From the NCBI GenBank assembly GCA_023853785.1, contig JAJIRX010000614.1:1-40839 (forward strand): DNA of 40,839 bases, written 5' to 3'. Below, one piece after another: positions 11,042 through 20,698 of this stretch. This DNA is from Psilocybe azurescens (lineage: Eukaryota > Basidiomycota > Agaricomycetes > Agaricales > Agrocybaceae). The position numbers and the translations under genes are program-made. The stretch's first letter is position 1. Each line of letters begins with the position of its first letter. Under the pieces are notes generated by a model. The model saw only the letters and a program-made list of their open reading frames with translations, did no database searches and was not told where the DNA came from.

Positions 11042-11320
11042 TTACATTGAGTTTGGTCCAATATAGGTCTATTCCAATGGAATAGGATGGAATTTGAGCA
11101 AAATGATATCCTATTATTTTTATTATATTTGATAATAGTGTAAAAAATAAAAAGTACAAACAGAAATTGAACTTGGACATCAAAGAATGCTGAACAAGAA
11201 TAATAAACCAACTGAGCCATGAAGACTTTGTCAAAATAAAAATTAGTTAAATACATACTAACACAGATTATTTTACTTGGCATGGCTTAGCATAAGCCAA
11301 ACAACAATATATATATGACA
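11042..11320. other. Intergenic AT-rich stretch
   Basis: No gene or repeat recognised. The minus-strand open frames here are short, hydrophobic and lack any family signature. It lies between the Tc1-like element and a Gypsy LTR. Confidence 0.4.
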
Positions 11321-11711
11321 TGTTGATGTATTACACCTTCAGACTTATATTTGAATACATAGATAAAGTTGACAGTCAACTAATCAAGAAATAAAATGTT
11401 TCAAGTGGTTTTGAGTAAAGTAGAGATATGATTTTCAAGAGCTAGCTAAAAAAACAATTATCATATCTACTGGCTATTTAAGTGTTTTGAGTATCTATGA
11501 CTAACTAGTATGATTGTGAGTCATAGTGAGTCAATAAAAGAATGAGTCATAATAGTATCAATATGAGTCAGAGTCTGGTACATAATCAAGATGTAAGTCA
11601 AAGAAGAAATGATCACATGATGGACAACATCATGTGATGAAAAGTATCAAGGTTTTTATTAAAAATGTAAGGGAAAAGAAAAAAAATATTTAAAAAAGAG
11701 TGTTCATAACA
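11321..11711 (-). mobile_element. 3' LTR of a Ty3/Gypsy element (minus strand)
   Basis: Read on the minus strand, the sequence begins TGTTATGAACACTC immediately after a purine-rich tract (ATAGGAGGGAGTAA, 11712-11725), the position of a polypurine tract. It would end in CATCAACA at 11321, giving the TG...CA termini expected of an LTR of about 391 bp. Its start resembles the LTR at 28005 (TGTTATGA...). No target duplication can be checked because the other LTR is not in place. The end at 11321 is less certain than the start at 11711. Confidence 0.6.
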
Positions 11712-11721
11712 TTACTCCCTC

Positions 11722-12430
11722 CTATGGTTTGACTGTCCCAGTCAAACTGTGTTCAGAATCCATAGAGCTCTCCCATGTTATTTGCAATGCTAGTGTTATC
11801 TGTGAGGTTATCATAATCAGTCTGATCACCTCCACTAATAATGTTGCCACACTTGATAAGATAGTTTCTTGCAACATGTTCTGGTGCTCAACAATGATAG
11901 TAGTGGCACTTGAACTCAGGGCATTATTATCACATATGTCCCAGCTTTCCATATGAGTGGCAAATAGCTGTTGTTTTTGGTAAACCGCAGAACTTGACTG
12001 TCTGGAGTGAGTCAGGCAATGAAAAGGCATTCTGGTCTGTTCATTGATGTTGAATGATTGGGGTGGATGATGTTGAAGGTTTGTTCTGGAAGGACATCTG
12101 AAATATTGAAATTGGTAATGTTTGGAATAACAGTGGCAGAAAGGTTGAATCAAGGTTTTTTTACCATTTGGTGTGGAATGAGAACTCATTTGATTGTGTG
12201 TTTGAATCCTTTTTCTTGCAGATATTAGAGTGTTTGGCTAGTGATTCTATGGTGGACACAAACTCCTGCATGAAGGACTACAATGTTTGCCTCAATTTCT
12301 TATATTTCACCAGTGAAAAGATGAAGAACTTGAGTTTATGGTTGAGGATATAGGACCATAGGTTTTCAATATTTTGTTGGTTTTTGGATTTTTCAGAATG
12401 TCAATGAGTTCATAGACAGAAAGAGTATTA
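11722..12430 (-). pseudogene. Decayed zinc-knuckle (CCHC) ORF located directly upstream of the LTR (copy 2)
   Basis: Minus-strand remnant of the same ORF seen intact in outline at 26700-27941. One frame reads CHSYGKLGHM followed by CPEFKCHYY and, further on, DNTSIANNMGELYGF. These align with CYQCGEPGHI, CPEFKCIYC and DDTGIANTTGELYRN of the other copy. A cysteine of the knuckle is changed and several stops are present. The longest open frame (155 codons, 11722-12189) is in a different frame and is probably a shadow. It lies next to the polypurine tract and LTR, and its upstream part is cut near 12430 by the LTR-like repeat starting at 12437. Confidence 0.55.
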
Positions 12431-12733
12431 AAAAGTTGTGTCTTTGTAATTTCCCAATACACACAACACCCAATCAAATATATATTGATCAGTTCAATTT
12501 GGGAGGGTAAACTTTAAGGCTTATTACAATAACTAAGTACAGACTCAGGTGTTTATTCAAGAGTGATCACTAATAATGGAAAAATCTGTTAAACAGGAAA
12601 GTACACATGAGGCACTGAAATATCAAAAGTGATCTCTCACAGTGAGGGTGATCAAATATCAAGAGTGATTGCTTGCAGTGAGAGTGATCTCCAAATATTA
12701 AAGGGATTGCTTTTGGGGGCAAGTGCTCATGGG

Positions 12734-13146
12734 TGTCAGGATTTCTTTCCATTATCACATAATTACTAATTTTTTTCATTTTATCATTTGTTATTCCTTT
12801 GTTATCTTATCACTTATTTTTTCTGATATCTTTATCATCATAGATGTTGCCACTGTCACTCCTTTTATTACTTATTATGATGCTCTTCATTATTCATCAT
12901 GGTCTTTATCATTACTCATCATGGAATATTACTTAGTCTGCCACCTCTAGAGTAGTATAAATACTGCATGTTTTGTAGATAGATCTCTAGCTTCAATCTC
13001 TTAGGATTTCCACTATCATTGGTGTGAGCCTTCAGATCATTGATTAATCATAAGTCTATTTTCTGCTCTCTTCTCATCCTCTGTTCTTACTCTCCTGCTT
13101 GTCTTTGTTGGGGGCCTTGTTACACTGATATAGTGTTGCTCTGACA
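12734..13146 (+). mobile_element. Solo LTR with 5-bp target duplication (ATGGG)
   Basis: A 413-bp insertion starts TGTCAG and ends CTGACA, a perfect 6-bp inverted terminus, and is flanked on both sides by ATGGG (12729-12733 and 13147-13151). It carries a TATA box (12956-12963). No internal retrotransposon sequence accompanies it, so it is a solo LTR left by recombination between the LTRs of a full element. It lies inside the older repeat R1, giving the relative order of insertion. Confidence 0.85.
12956..12963 (+). promoter_or_regulatory. TATA box of the solo LTR
   Basis: TATAAATA, preceded by AGAGTAG and followed about 30 bp downstream by a pyrimidine-rich ATCTCTAGCTTC where transcription could start. 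The position about 220 bp into a 413-bp LTR fits a U3/R boundary. This is a prediction from sequence only. Confidence 0.5.
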
Positions 13147-13281
13147 ATGGGGCACTAATAATATCAAGAGCAATTGCTTTTGGAGACAAATACACATGGG
13201 GCACTTAACAGATTTCTTTGTTCTTTACAAAACCCAAACTCTAAATAAAAATACTATAAGCAATCACCCATAGTACACTGC

Positions 13282-13295
13282 TGGCGCCCGACCAG
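13282..13295 (+). promoter_or_regulatory. Possible tRNA primer-binding site
   Basis: TGGCGCCCGACCAG follows the end of repeat R1. TGGCGCC is a common start of LTR-element primer-binding sites, complementary to a tRNA 3' end including CCA. The internal region expected downstream is absent, so this may be a remnant or a coincidence. Confidence 0.35.
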
Positions 13296-13688
13296 TGTAA
13301 ATAAAACTTACAGCCGAATTAAATACAGAACTTATGTAAGATGTGCTGTAAGTATGACATACAGCACTTCTGTTTGAAAATAATACAGATAACAAACAGA
13401 TATTCTGTTTGGTGGCTGTAAGTTAAACAAACAGTATTTCTGTTTCTAAGCTGTAAGTCAATAATACACCCGAATAAAGAGAATTTCTATTCTTTGTCTG
13501 TTTGTTAAATATACAGAATAGCTGTATGTAATTGCTGTATGTAAAACATAAAGATATTGTGTATGTAATCACTGTATGTTATACAAACACGAGTTCTGTA
13601 AAGAAAACTTACAGTCAAAGTACACAATTTCTGTTTGTTTTACTTACAGAATTTATGTATATAATTGCTGTATGTAAAACTTACACTG
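13293..13688. mobile_element. Candidate short non-autonomous element with inverted ends and internal CTGTATGTAA repeats
   Basis: The left edge reads CAGTGTAAATAAAACTTACAG. The reverse complement of the right edge reads CAGTGTAAGTTTTACATACAG. Inside, CTGTATGTAA, TTACAG, TTCTGTTTG and ACATACAGC recur many times on both strands, as in a MITE with subterminal binding sites. No flanking duplication is evident, so the boundaries are tentative. The short ORF at 13532-13726 is a by-product of the repeats. Confidence 0.45.
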
Positions 13689-13700
13689 AAATATACAGTA

Positions 13701-13775
13701 TTCGACTCGCTGAGCGAAGTCGATGAGTGCGCGAAGAATTCGCATTTCGAGCGATAGCGACTCGCACTCGAAAAA
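13701..13775. repeat. CGACTCGC/GCGAGTCG inverted-repeat cluster
   Basis: GACTCGCTGAGCGAAGTC is nearly self-complementary and is followed by ATTCGCATTTCGAG and GCGATAGCGACTCGC, so several short hairpins are possible. It marks an abrupt rise in CpG content relative to the AT-rich sequence to the left. It may be a local regulatory palindrome or another repeat edge; nothing decides between these. Confidence 0.5.
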
Positions 13776-13976
13776 AATGATTTTATTCAAACGCTGGAAT
13801 CGACTCGCCTTTCATTCAATTTAATTTCATTGGTGCAAAGACGCTGCACTATCATTCAATTTAATCAATTTAATGTCATTGACACGTGCTTTACTGACTA
13901 CAAAAATCAAGCATCAGTGAGTCTTCTGTAAACGACAAGGCCAAAGTGTAGAATTTAAATCAATATTTAGGCGCAC

Positions 13977-14621
13977 ATGAAAACCCAGTCACAAGTCGCA
14001 TTATCAATTGCTTCACCATCGCCCGCCACACTCAACGCACTCATAACTCAACGCAATCTTCTCACAACTCAACGCAATCTTCTTACACCCCCAGAACTAC
14101 CCGGTTCAATGTCCAACGTTACTTCATCTGCAACCCAAGGTAAGTGCCGTCTAATATCAAACAAAAGACTCACCAACTAACCAAGCAGTGCTCAGACATG
14201 GAGATGCACGTCTGCGTGACTCGAGACTGCGACCAATGCAGTCAGGAAGGTAAGCGCATACCGACTCTTTCTACAACCACGACGGGCCTTCGATAGTCTC
14301 GACAGTTTCGGCAGAGGAGAAGGACAAGGACATCATCGCAATAACGAAGGCGTTGGGCCACCTTGGTGAGCAACGATTTTGATGACTGCCGGTTCCTCGA
14401 GATTGATGTCATTTTGTGGGTCCATAGCCCTCGGTCCCAAGACAGCAGCTCGCACAGGCGCAGAGATGGAGACTGACGAGGCCTGCAACAATGCAGGGGA
14501 GCCCATGGAGGACGTCCAGGACGACCAGTCGAAGGGTAAAGGTAAAGGGAAGGAGGGGGAGGAGTCCGACAATGTATTCGACAAGGAGGCGATGGAGGAG
14601 GCGATGGACATCGACATTTGA
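13977..14621 (+). CDS. Small acidic protein gene, four exons (tandem copy 1), unknown function
   Basis: A clean model: exons 13977-14139, 14196-14249, 14306-14365 and 14428-14621, with GT-AG introns of 56, 56 and 62 nt, giving 156 codons plus TGA. An internal ATG at 14109 (MSNVTSSATQ) would give 112 residues and is the start shared with the second copy. Exon 2 encodes MHVCVTRDCDQCSQE with three cysteines. Exon 3 encodes EEKDKDIIAITKALGHL, a likely helix. Exon 4 is acidic with a GKGKGKEGEE stretch and ends MDIDI. I do not recognise the family. It is followed directionally by a diverged duplicate at 14918, so the locus arose by tandem duplication. Confidence 0.6.
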
Positions 14622-14917
14622 GGCGCAGAGGTGCATGGTACCATAGTACTGTGTAAAGACATGAAGCGTATGTTTGTGATCAGAATAACATGTAGAATCA
14701 AATAAAGAGGGCACGTACTCCATTACTTCTTGCTTTCTTAGTGCAGCAATCTTGAGTGCGTCCACCTTGGTCCTACAGCGTCCTGTTGTATCCAAAGCAC
14801 CTACGCTTCGCTGAGCGCAAGCTGCACGCTCGGCATCGACTTGCCACCACCACCACCATTGGTATTACCATGCACCGCACCAGGCGTCTGCTTATACTCC
14901 CTAAACTACCCTCTTCA

Positions 14918-15299
14918 ATGTCCAATAACGTTACTTCATCTGCAGACCAGGGTAAGTGCAGCCTAATATCAAAGAAAGACTCCCCAAACTAATAACCAAC
15001 GTTGCTCAGACGTCGAGATGCACGTCTGTGCGACCCAAGACTCGCGACCAATGCAGTCAAGAAGGTAAGCACGTACCGATTCTTTCGATGACTGCAGCAT
15101 CCTCATACCGGTTCGACAGTCTCGGTAGTTCAGCCAGAGGAAAAGGACGCCGAAATTATCGCGATAACAAAGGCGTTGGCCCTCCTCGGTGAGTCTCCAC
15201 TTTGATAGTTGTCAAATTCGCCGAGATTCACACAACTCATTTGCTTGCATAGCTCTCGATTCCAAGTCTCTCGCGAAAGTGATCGAGTTGCTTCGGTAG
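14918..15299 (+). pseudogene. Tandem copy 2 of the small four-exon gene
   Basis: Parallels copy 1 exon by exon: 14918-14951, 15010-15064, 15129-15188 and 15253-15299, with GT-AG introns at matching phases. Exon 1 encodes MSNNVTSSADQ and exon 3 encodes EEKDAEIIAITKALALL. Exon 2 is 55 nt instead of 54: one extra base near the VCATQDS segment shifts the frame, so the exon 3 sequence is not reached in frame as written. If that base is an error the product would be 64 residues ending VIELLR. The last exon differs wholly from copy 1, and the gene overlaps an antisense P4-ATPase fragment at its 3' side. Confidence 0.5.
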
Positions 15300-15955
15300 T
15301 AGCCTTCAGCTCTTCCCTGCTTCCCTGCTTGAGCCTCTCAAAGATAACATTATCCGCGCCCTTGCTCAACAAAAACAGTCCTCCATCATCCGCATCCAGC
15401 TTCCAAAGCACGGCACTCATCCTCTTCCTCGCACTCGTGAACACGAGGATGTTCAACAGCTCATAGCGCTCAACCAAGCCCTCCTTCGCCGGCCGCTGCC
15501 GCCAGGCTTTTTCCGCCTTCAAACCCACCCGCAGCCGGCGGGCCCACGCTGCCGCTGTCAATGTCCTTTGGCCCCTTCGCCCTGCCCGAGTGGCTGTCAT
15601 CTCCTTTGACGCTCTCCATGCCCCCCCCCCCCCCCCCCGGGCGCTCTGGAACGGCGTCCGCAAGTACAGAATCTCTTTCTCCCGTCCTCTGAACACGAAC
15701 CCGACATCGGCTGCCGCCTGGACGAGCGCCGCCTCGCCCGGGCTCTGCGCCTTGTACTCGATCTTGCCTGTCTCGGGGTCAACGCTGGTCAGCACGGTGT
15801 AGCACAGCGCGAGCACCGAGAAGAAGCCGTTAAACTGGTGCGCGTGCGCGCGCCCTGCCGTGTCCAGTCGTCGTGCACAGCAGAGAAAATATCACGAGAG
15901 CTCCGCATCGTTGAAGTGGTGCAGCACTTTCGGAGGGGGAGGAGCCATAGTATGG
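15245..15955 (-). pseudogene. P4-type ATPase (phospholipid flippase) fragment, nucleotide-binding domain
   Basis: The minus strand encodes VLALCYTVLTSVDPETG, IEYKAQSPGEAALVQAAADVGFVF, ERYELLNILVFTSARKRMSAV and LFLLSKGADNVIFERL. SPDEAALV and KGAD are hallmarks of the nucleotide-binding domain of P4-ATPases such as Dnf/Drs2, which flip phospholipids between membrane leaflets. Here SPDEA is SPGEA. The upstream piece (PPPPKVLHHFNDAELS) is in another frame, and the DKTGT phosphorylation motif, hinge and all membrane segments are missing. After EELKATTE the family sequence stops. An insert rich in Gly/Arg/Ala, including an 18-C run at 15621-15638, separates two conserved blocks. It is a captured or relict fragment, not a working gene. 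Confidence 0.75.
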
Positions 15956-16099
15956 CCGTCTTTTGCTGTCCGACGCTGCGTCGGTGTTGTTCTTGTCTGC
16001 GGCTGTCGACGAAGCCGGATAGGGCGGAGCTGTTCAATGAACAGCTTCGGCGCACTGACACAGATATAGGAAAGACTTGCTATCCAAGAATCTATGCGA

Positions 16100-17368
16100 G
16101 GTAGATAGAGTTTTTCGTGAATACATTGAACTATGTAGTTTCAACTCGAATGAGAGGCTTGCCTGGTTGCCAGGGTTTATCAACTAGATAGACCGATCAA
16201 TATATATCTTCGTTCCAAATTCGCGCATTCGGGTGTGGATGCGAATCTGCTGCGGAGTAGGCTTTGACAACACTTTTTCCAGATCCACTTATTTGTGGTT
16301 TGAATTTTGCTTTGAACATTATATTAGATATCACATTGTAGACATCTGAGTGCTCACCACCGCGTTGTCTTCTAACAGCTTTGCAGAAATCAATAACAGA
16401 TTGGACCGGTAAACCTCGCTGTTCATACCAGAAGGGCTTCAATTTTTGATCCCCTGCTCACCGAGCAATGGAGGTTTGGCACATCTAATTAACCATCTCT
16501 ATCCTTCATACATATTAAACTAACTAGTCCTACTCAAAAAACTACTATGTAGGTGGAGGATGCTGATATTATGAGATCGATCCCACAGACGCGCTTAAGG
16601 GACGCGCAAGTGAGGTGGTGGAAGATCAGAACAATGGGAAAAACGTCACAGTGTCGCACCAGCGCCTTGGCATATACGACAATGATTTCCATGCCGTCGC
16701 TTCTTGAAAACCGTGTTCTCGGCTTGATTGTGATCATCAATCAAACTCGCATCGCATCGCATGAAAGTCTGGCCCCGCTGGTATTTACAACGAGCTAGCA
16801 TCCTACCCATCGAAGTTAATAAACATCTCATGTGGCATTGGCTATGATAATAATTAGACTGATAATAATAGATACATGCAAGATTCAGTGCTATTCGTGT
16901 GAGCAGTGTGCAATTCCAATGTAGCCTTGCTCGTGGAACTAGGACATGGGGAAATTTTAAATCACTATAAATAAGAAATTGTTGTGTAGATCTACTGGGG
17001 CCAGTACTACTAAAAGTACTGATGCATTCATTGTGATAAGGTTGATAATGGCGGTGAATTTACCATGTACATATAATTGTTTAATTTCTCTTCTGTAATA
17101 TTTTGAGCCATCAACCGATGCAAGTACGGACATGGGATGGGGAATACTGATGGAGCTCAGGGTATCCATGATATCGAAAATCATGAGATGTGGTGGTGAG
17201 AATCCCGGAATTAATAGGCGCAGGTTGGATCGCTGGGAGTAGGCAATCGCCCAGAACTATTGGCTCGTATTTTCGGGCGGTCTATGCAAAGAAAGTTGAT
17301 TGAATGGCAATAATTTGGGTCGATGGGAATTCGTCAGTGTCGTCCACGTTGAGATGTTTAGTGCGGGG
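16100..17368. other. About 1.3 kb without a recognisable gene
   Basis: Several short ORFs occur (for example an 81-codon minus frame at 16197-16442 containing GLPVQSVIDFCKAVRRQRGG), but none shows a family signature or a convincing exon chain. Base composition is mixed and CpG is retained, unlike the AT-rich TE remnants to the left. It may be host intergenic DNA or an old repeat. Confidence 0.4.
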
Positions 17369-19110
17369 TGACTTTGTAATTGCCCAATACACAACACCCA
17401 ATCAAAATATTTATATTGATCAGTTCGATCTGGGAGGGTAAGCTCGTAAGGCTTATTACAATAACTAGTTTAGCAGAGTACAGACTTAGACGATCGCTCT
17501 GGGGTGACCACTAGTAGCTAGAGAACGCTTTTACAGGCTAGTACACACAAGGCACTTGAATAGTAAGGGTGATCTCTCTTATATGAGGGCGATCACCAAT
17601 ATCAGGGGGATCGCTTTTGGGGGCGAGTGTACACGGGACACTTGACAGTTTCTCTTTATATAACCCAAACTCAAACTTTGTCAAACACTATAAGCGATCA
17701 CCCGTATTAACACGTAGTAGATCCTTGGTTCCTATAAGCAACTGGGCACACTAGTCCACAGTCCTTAGTTTACTATAGGCAACGTCCTGAAAACAGTCGG
17801 ATTTCTCTGACAGTCGTCCCTAGTTACTATGAGCGATCACTAGCCTTTATAGGGTTCCCACCCGTACTTAATAATCCCCAGGGCAGTCTTACTATAGGCA
17901 ACGTCCTGAACAGTCGGAGTTCTCTGACAGTCGTCCCTAGTTACTATGAGCAATCGCTAGTCGAGTATAGGGTTCCAATCCGTACTTAACAATCCCCAGG
18001 GCAGTCCACGGATGACTTATAAAAGCCTGCTTATCAAATCTAATAGACCTGACGTTGAATATCACAATGGCGATCGCTCACGAAACCAGGTAGCGCCTAA
18101 TTGCTTAAGGTGAACTGCAGTGTTCGATTTCTTATCACACAAATCACTAGTCCTCAAGTGTTAACACTAGAATTCTTATTCAGAGTAAATTCTGATATCA
18201 AATCTGGGGTGTAAATTACTTGGTTCCTATTCTAAGATACAGGACTGTTTTTATAGACTAAATAGATACTTTGGCTTGTGATAATTGAAAGAGACTAAGA
18301 GAAAAGGAAGGAAATGGACCGCGTGCTGCCTAGCCTTTGCTGCACCAATTATAATAGTGGAAAGTACTAGTTTGCCTGGGCTACGGGCGCTTATTTGAAG
18401 ATAACATGGTTGTCCATGCGGCAGTGCCTTCTTGGGTAGCGATCACCCGACTTATTTTATCAGATGGCTCATGGCTAAGGCATGTCGGGACTAGATTACT
18501 TAGGGGTATATTTCCTAGGAAACCCTCCCAAGGTTCCCCAGCACAGTTGCTATTGGTTTAGGACCCCCTGGAACAGCAGGTGCCCTTATCATGAGGCAAG
18601 TTACCTCTAGTATCGTGTGGCGATCGCCGGCTGGGCGATCGCTCACTCACGTTGGCTGCATTGCAAATTACAAGTTGTTATAGTCGGATCTATTAGACCG
18701 CCATATGCTGAGTTGTACACAAGATTTCAATTGCCAATACATTCGGTCCGTGGGGCGATCACCCGTGTGGCGCAGTGATGCCTGATCCCCGAGCGGTTGA
18801 TCGCCTAATTTAGTGAACAGCCTTTGTGAGGCCTGGACACAGTGATCGCTTTTGCTAATTAATAAGGTTTTCATCACTTGGCGATCGCTCGGTAAGACAC
18901 TGGTGGGTGTTACCCCTTGTAAGAGCCAAGGTCATTTCTTAAGGGTTTCTTCTTTGCATGGGACTAATAGTATGATCAATGGAGCGGGCGATCGCTTGGA
19001 CGCTCGGTTAGGGTTGCTTTGATAGCTGTGTAGGAAACTAAAGGTAGTCTTTGATTCGTAGCACTGATTAATAGGCCACACTACACCTTAGTTAGTTTGT
19101 AAGGTCTATT
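17369..19110 (+). repeat. CpG-rich non-coding repeat R2, dense in GCGATC(G/A)C palindromes
   Basis: The first 330 bp match R1 (12437 onward): TTTGTAATTGCCCAATACAC, TTGATCAGTT, GCTTATTACAATAACTA and GGGACACTTGACAG. Across about 1.5 kb there are roughly sixteen GCGATCGC, GCGATCAC or one-mismatch forms (for example near 17493, 17587, 17609, 17694, 17830, 18070, 18438, 18622, 18638, 18755, 18881 and 18988). No long ORF is present. By its TG start and its relation to R1 it could be an LTR plus leader of a retroelement, but the right boundary is uncertain. Confidence 0.55.
17769..18007 (+). repeat. Tandem duplication, ~120-bp unit, two copies
   Basis: Units 17769-17888 and 17889-18007 both contain ACTATAGGCAACGTCCTGAA, TCTCTGACAGTCGTCCCTAG, TTACTATGAGC and AATCCCCAGGGCAGTC. 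They differ by a few substitutions and a 2-base difference in an A run. The duplication lies within repeat R2. Confidence 0.8.
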
Positions 19111-19810
19111 ACTCTTGTTGGCCCACTAGGAAGTAAAGCCTCAAAGCCTAATAGTCTGGCGTATCTCCTACCCTTCACTAGTATAATGTACTAGTTTATT
19201 ACAGATAACAATCGCAAAAATAAGGGCCTCTGTGTCTCACTATGAATTGTAAGCTCAGAATGGTTTACACCCTTTCAACGTGGAAAACTGTGACTGTTTA
19301 TTGGTCTCTGGATCCTGTGCTGTAGAGTGCTGAGAATGGGCAGTAGCTTCTGTAGTCTTATCCATTTGTCAAGGTGATAGAAATGCTATCTTCAACTGTG
19401 GTGTTGTTTTGGGGCTCTATACGAAGCTGGCTAACAAATCGGAGTCCACCTGTAGGGTTGTTTGCGACGAAAGGCGCGTGTGGAATTTTGAACTCGTATC
19501 TATGTCTATGTAACGACTTTGTACGGCCCTGGAAATTTACCTAATCTGACAATTCACGATGATAACGGGAGAGGGTTGCGGGTAAAGTTGGTGTTCAAGA
19601 GTTAGCAAGTCGTGTTTGAAATAGCAATTTGAAAAATGAGTGTTTGTGAATCACAATCGAGTAAGGACTGTACGGAAATAAGTAAGGACTGTAACGATTG
19701 GTACAAGGAATGTAAAAAGAAACTAAAGGGTATCAAACCCGAGCTACTACAAACAATACATGACGAACGGTTAGAGGAGAGAATGGCGATACGAGATTGT
19801 GCACCTCCAT
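19111..19810. other. Gap with one weak ORF
   Basis: No recognisable gene. A plus-strand frame at 19636-19833 (MSVCESQSSKDCTEISKDCN..., 65 codons, cysteine- and lysine-rich) overlaps the 3' end of the minus-strand gene that follows and has no supporting features. I mention it only as a possible small ORF. Confidence 0.35.
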
Positions 19811-20698
19811 TTAAGCTTCATCGCTGCTGCTAGCCTCGCGAGCGCTCTCTATTTTGGATCGTGTTTGAATGCGGGCCGCCACCTTTTGCCTTCGACACGA
19901 CGCGAGGCTTCCGATTTGTACTTGAGGATGAGTTTCAAGGCACTTCTTACAGGCCAACAATTGTCGTATTGGCCAAGACAGGCCAGTGGTCAGCGTCCAT
20001 AGCCTGTGCGGAGTCAGATCAAATACATGGAGATAGAATTTCACGAAACACACCTTGTTGCAGATATTATTTATAAGTGTCTGGTTCTGTGAGCGATAGC
20101 TAGCATTAGCTTGAAGTGTCCTGGTCGCTTCCTTCCGGATATGAGCCTGCAAGAGAGAGTAAGATACAAAGAACAGATATTCCATGATAAAAGAGTAAAC
20201 TCTCACCAACAATGATTCTACATCCTTCTTGGTCCATTGGTAAGTGTTCTGGAGGATGTCTTCCAGATTAAATCCTCCAGAACCCGGACGACCAGGTTCC
20301 CCTCACGGGCTTTGGGATCATAACCACTCTTGAAGGACCGGCTGGAGCGCTCGACGGTCCCACAGTGGGCATATTTGCTGGCACCGCATTGGATGGGCGT
20401 GCTACGGTGACTGATACATGTGTCACAGAAGTGTTGGTTGTTGATGGCCCAGCCATTGGGGCAGTTACAGCAGCTGATGGACCAGAGGCAACCCTACGCA
20501 AGTCCCAGTTAATCCGCATTCCTACCTTAGGAACAGCTGGAGGAGGGCGAGATATCGGTGAGAAATTGATGCGAGCTGTTACTTTGGGGTAAGTGTATGC
20601 GAAGTACGATCCAGGTCCTTCTGCAGCGGAGGGAACCACCGGGAAGCTCTGTTAATGGGCAATGTAATACGTGAGTAGGCGTTGATGAAGGCGTCCAT
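19811..20698 (-). pseudogene. Intron-containing gene of unknown function (minus strand), frame interrupted
   Basis: Starts MDAFINAYSRITLPIN at 20698. It continues in another frame as VVPSAAEGPGSYFAYTYPK, a Pro/Ser/Ala/Val-rich linker, then GYDPKAREGNLVVRVLED and DILQNTYQWTKKDVESLL. A GT-AG intron (20147-20206) separates VESLL from AHIRKEATRTLQANASYRSQ. A second intron (20004-20053) precedes AMDADHWPVLANTTIVGL. A further good-looking segment, LKYKSEASRRVEGKRWRPAF, is in a different frame. Breaks occur near 20650 and at 20258-20271, where 14 extra bases sit inside a small inverted repeat. Clean introns argue that this was a real gene; I do not recognise the family. The 3' boundary at 19811 is the stop of the longest open frame. 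Confidence 0.5.

Larger units (their letters stand above)
12437..13278 (+). mobile_element. LTR-like repeat R1, interrupted by a solo LTR
   Basis: Begins TGTCTTTGTAATTTCCCAAT and continues through CACCCAATCA, TTGATCAGTT and GCTTATTACAATAACTA, matching 17369-17700 (R2) along its length. After removal of the 12734-13146 insertion the match continues as GGCACTTAACAG and ACTATAAGCAATCACCC. Copies of GCGATCGC in R2 appear here as GTGATTGC, GTGATCTC or GCAATTGC, so CpG is largely lost. A TGGCGCCCGA sequence follows at 13282. Orientation and LTR status are inferred from the TG start and the primer-site-like sequence. Confidence 0.55.

Noticed and set aside
17369..19110. Cyanobacterial origin suggested by iterated GCGATCGC (HIP1-like)
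   Set aside because: The flanks share sequence with a eukaryotic LTR-like repeat, there are no bacterial genes, and genes on both sides contain fungal introns. The palindrome is therefore a local repeat property.
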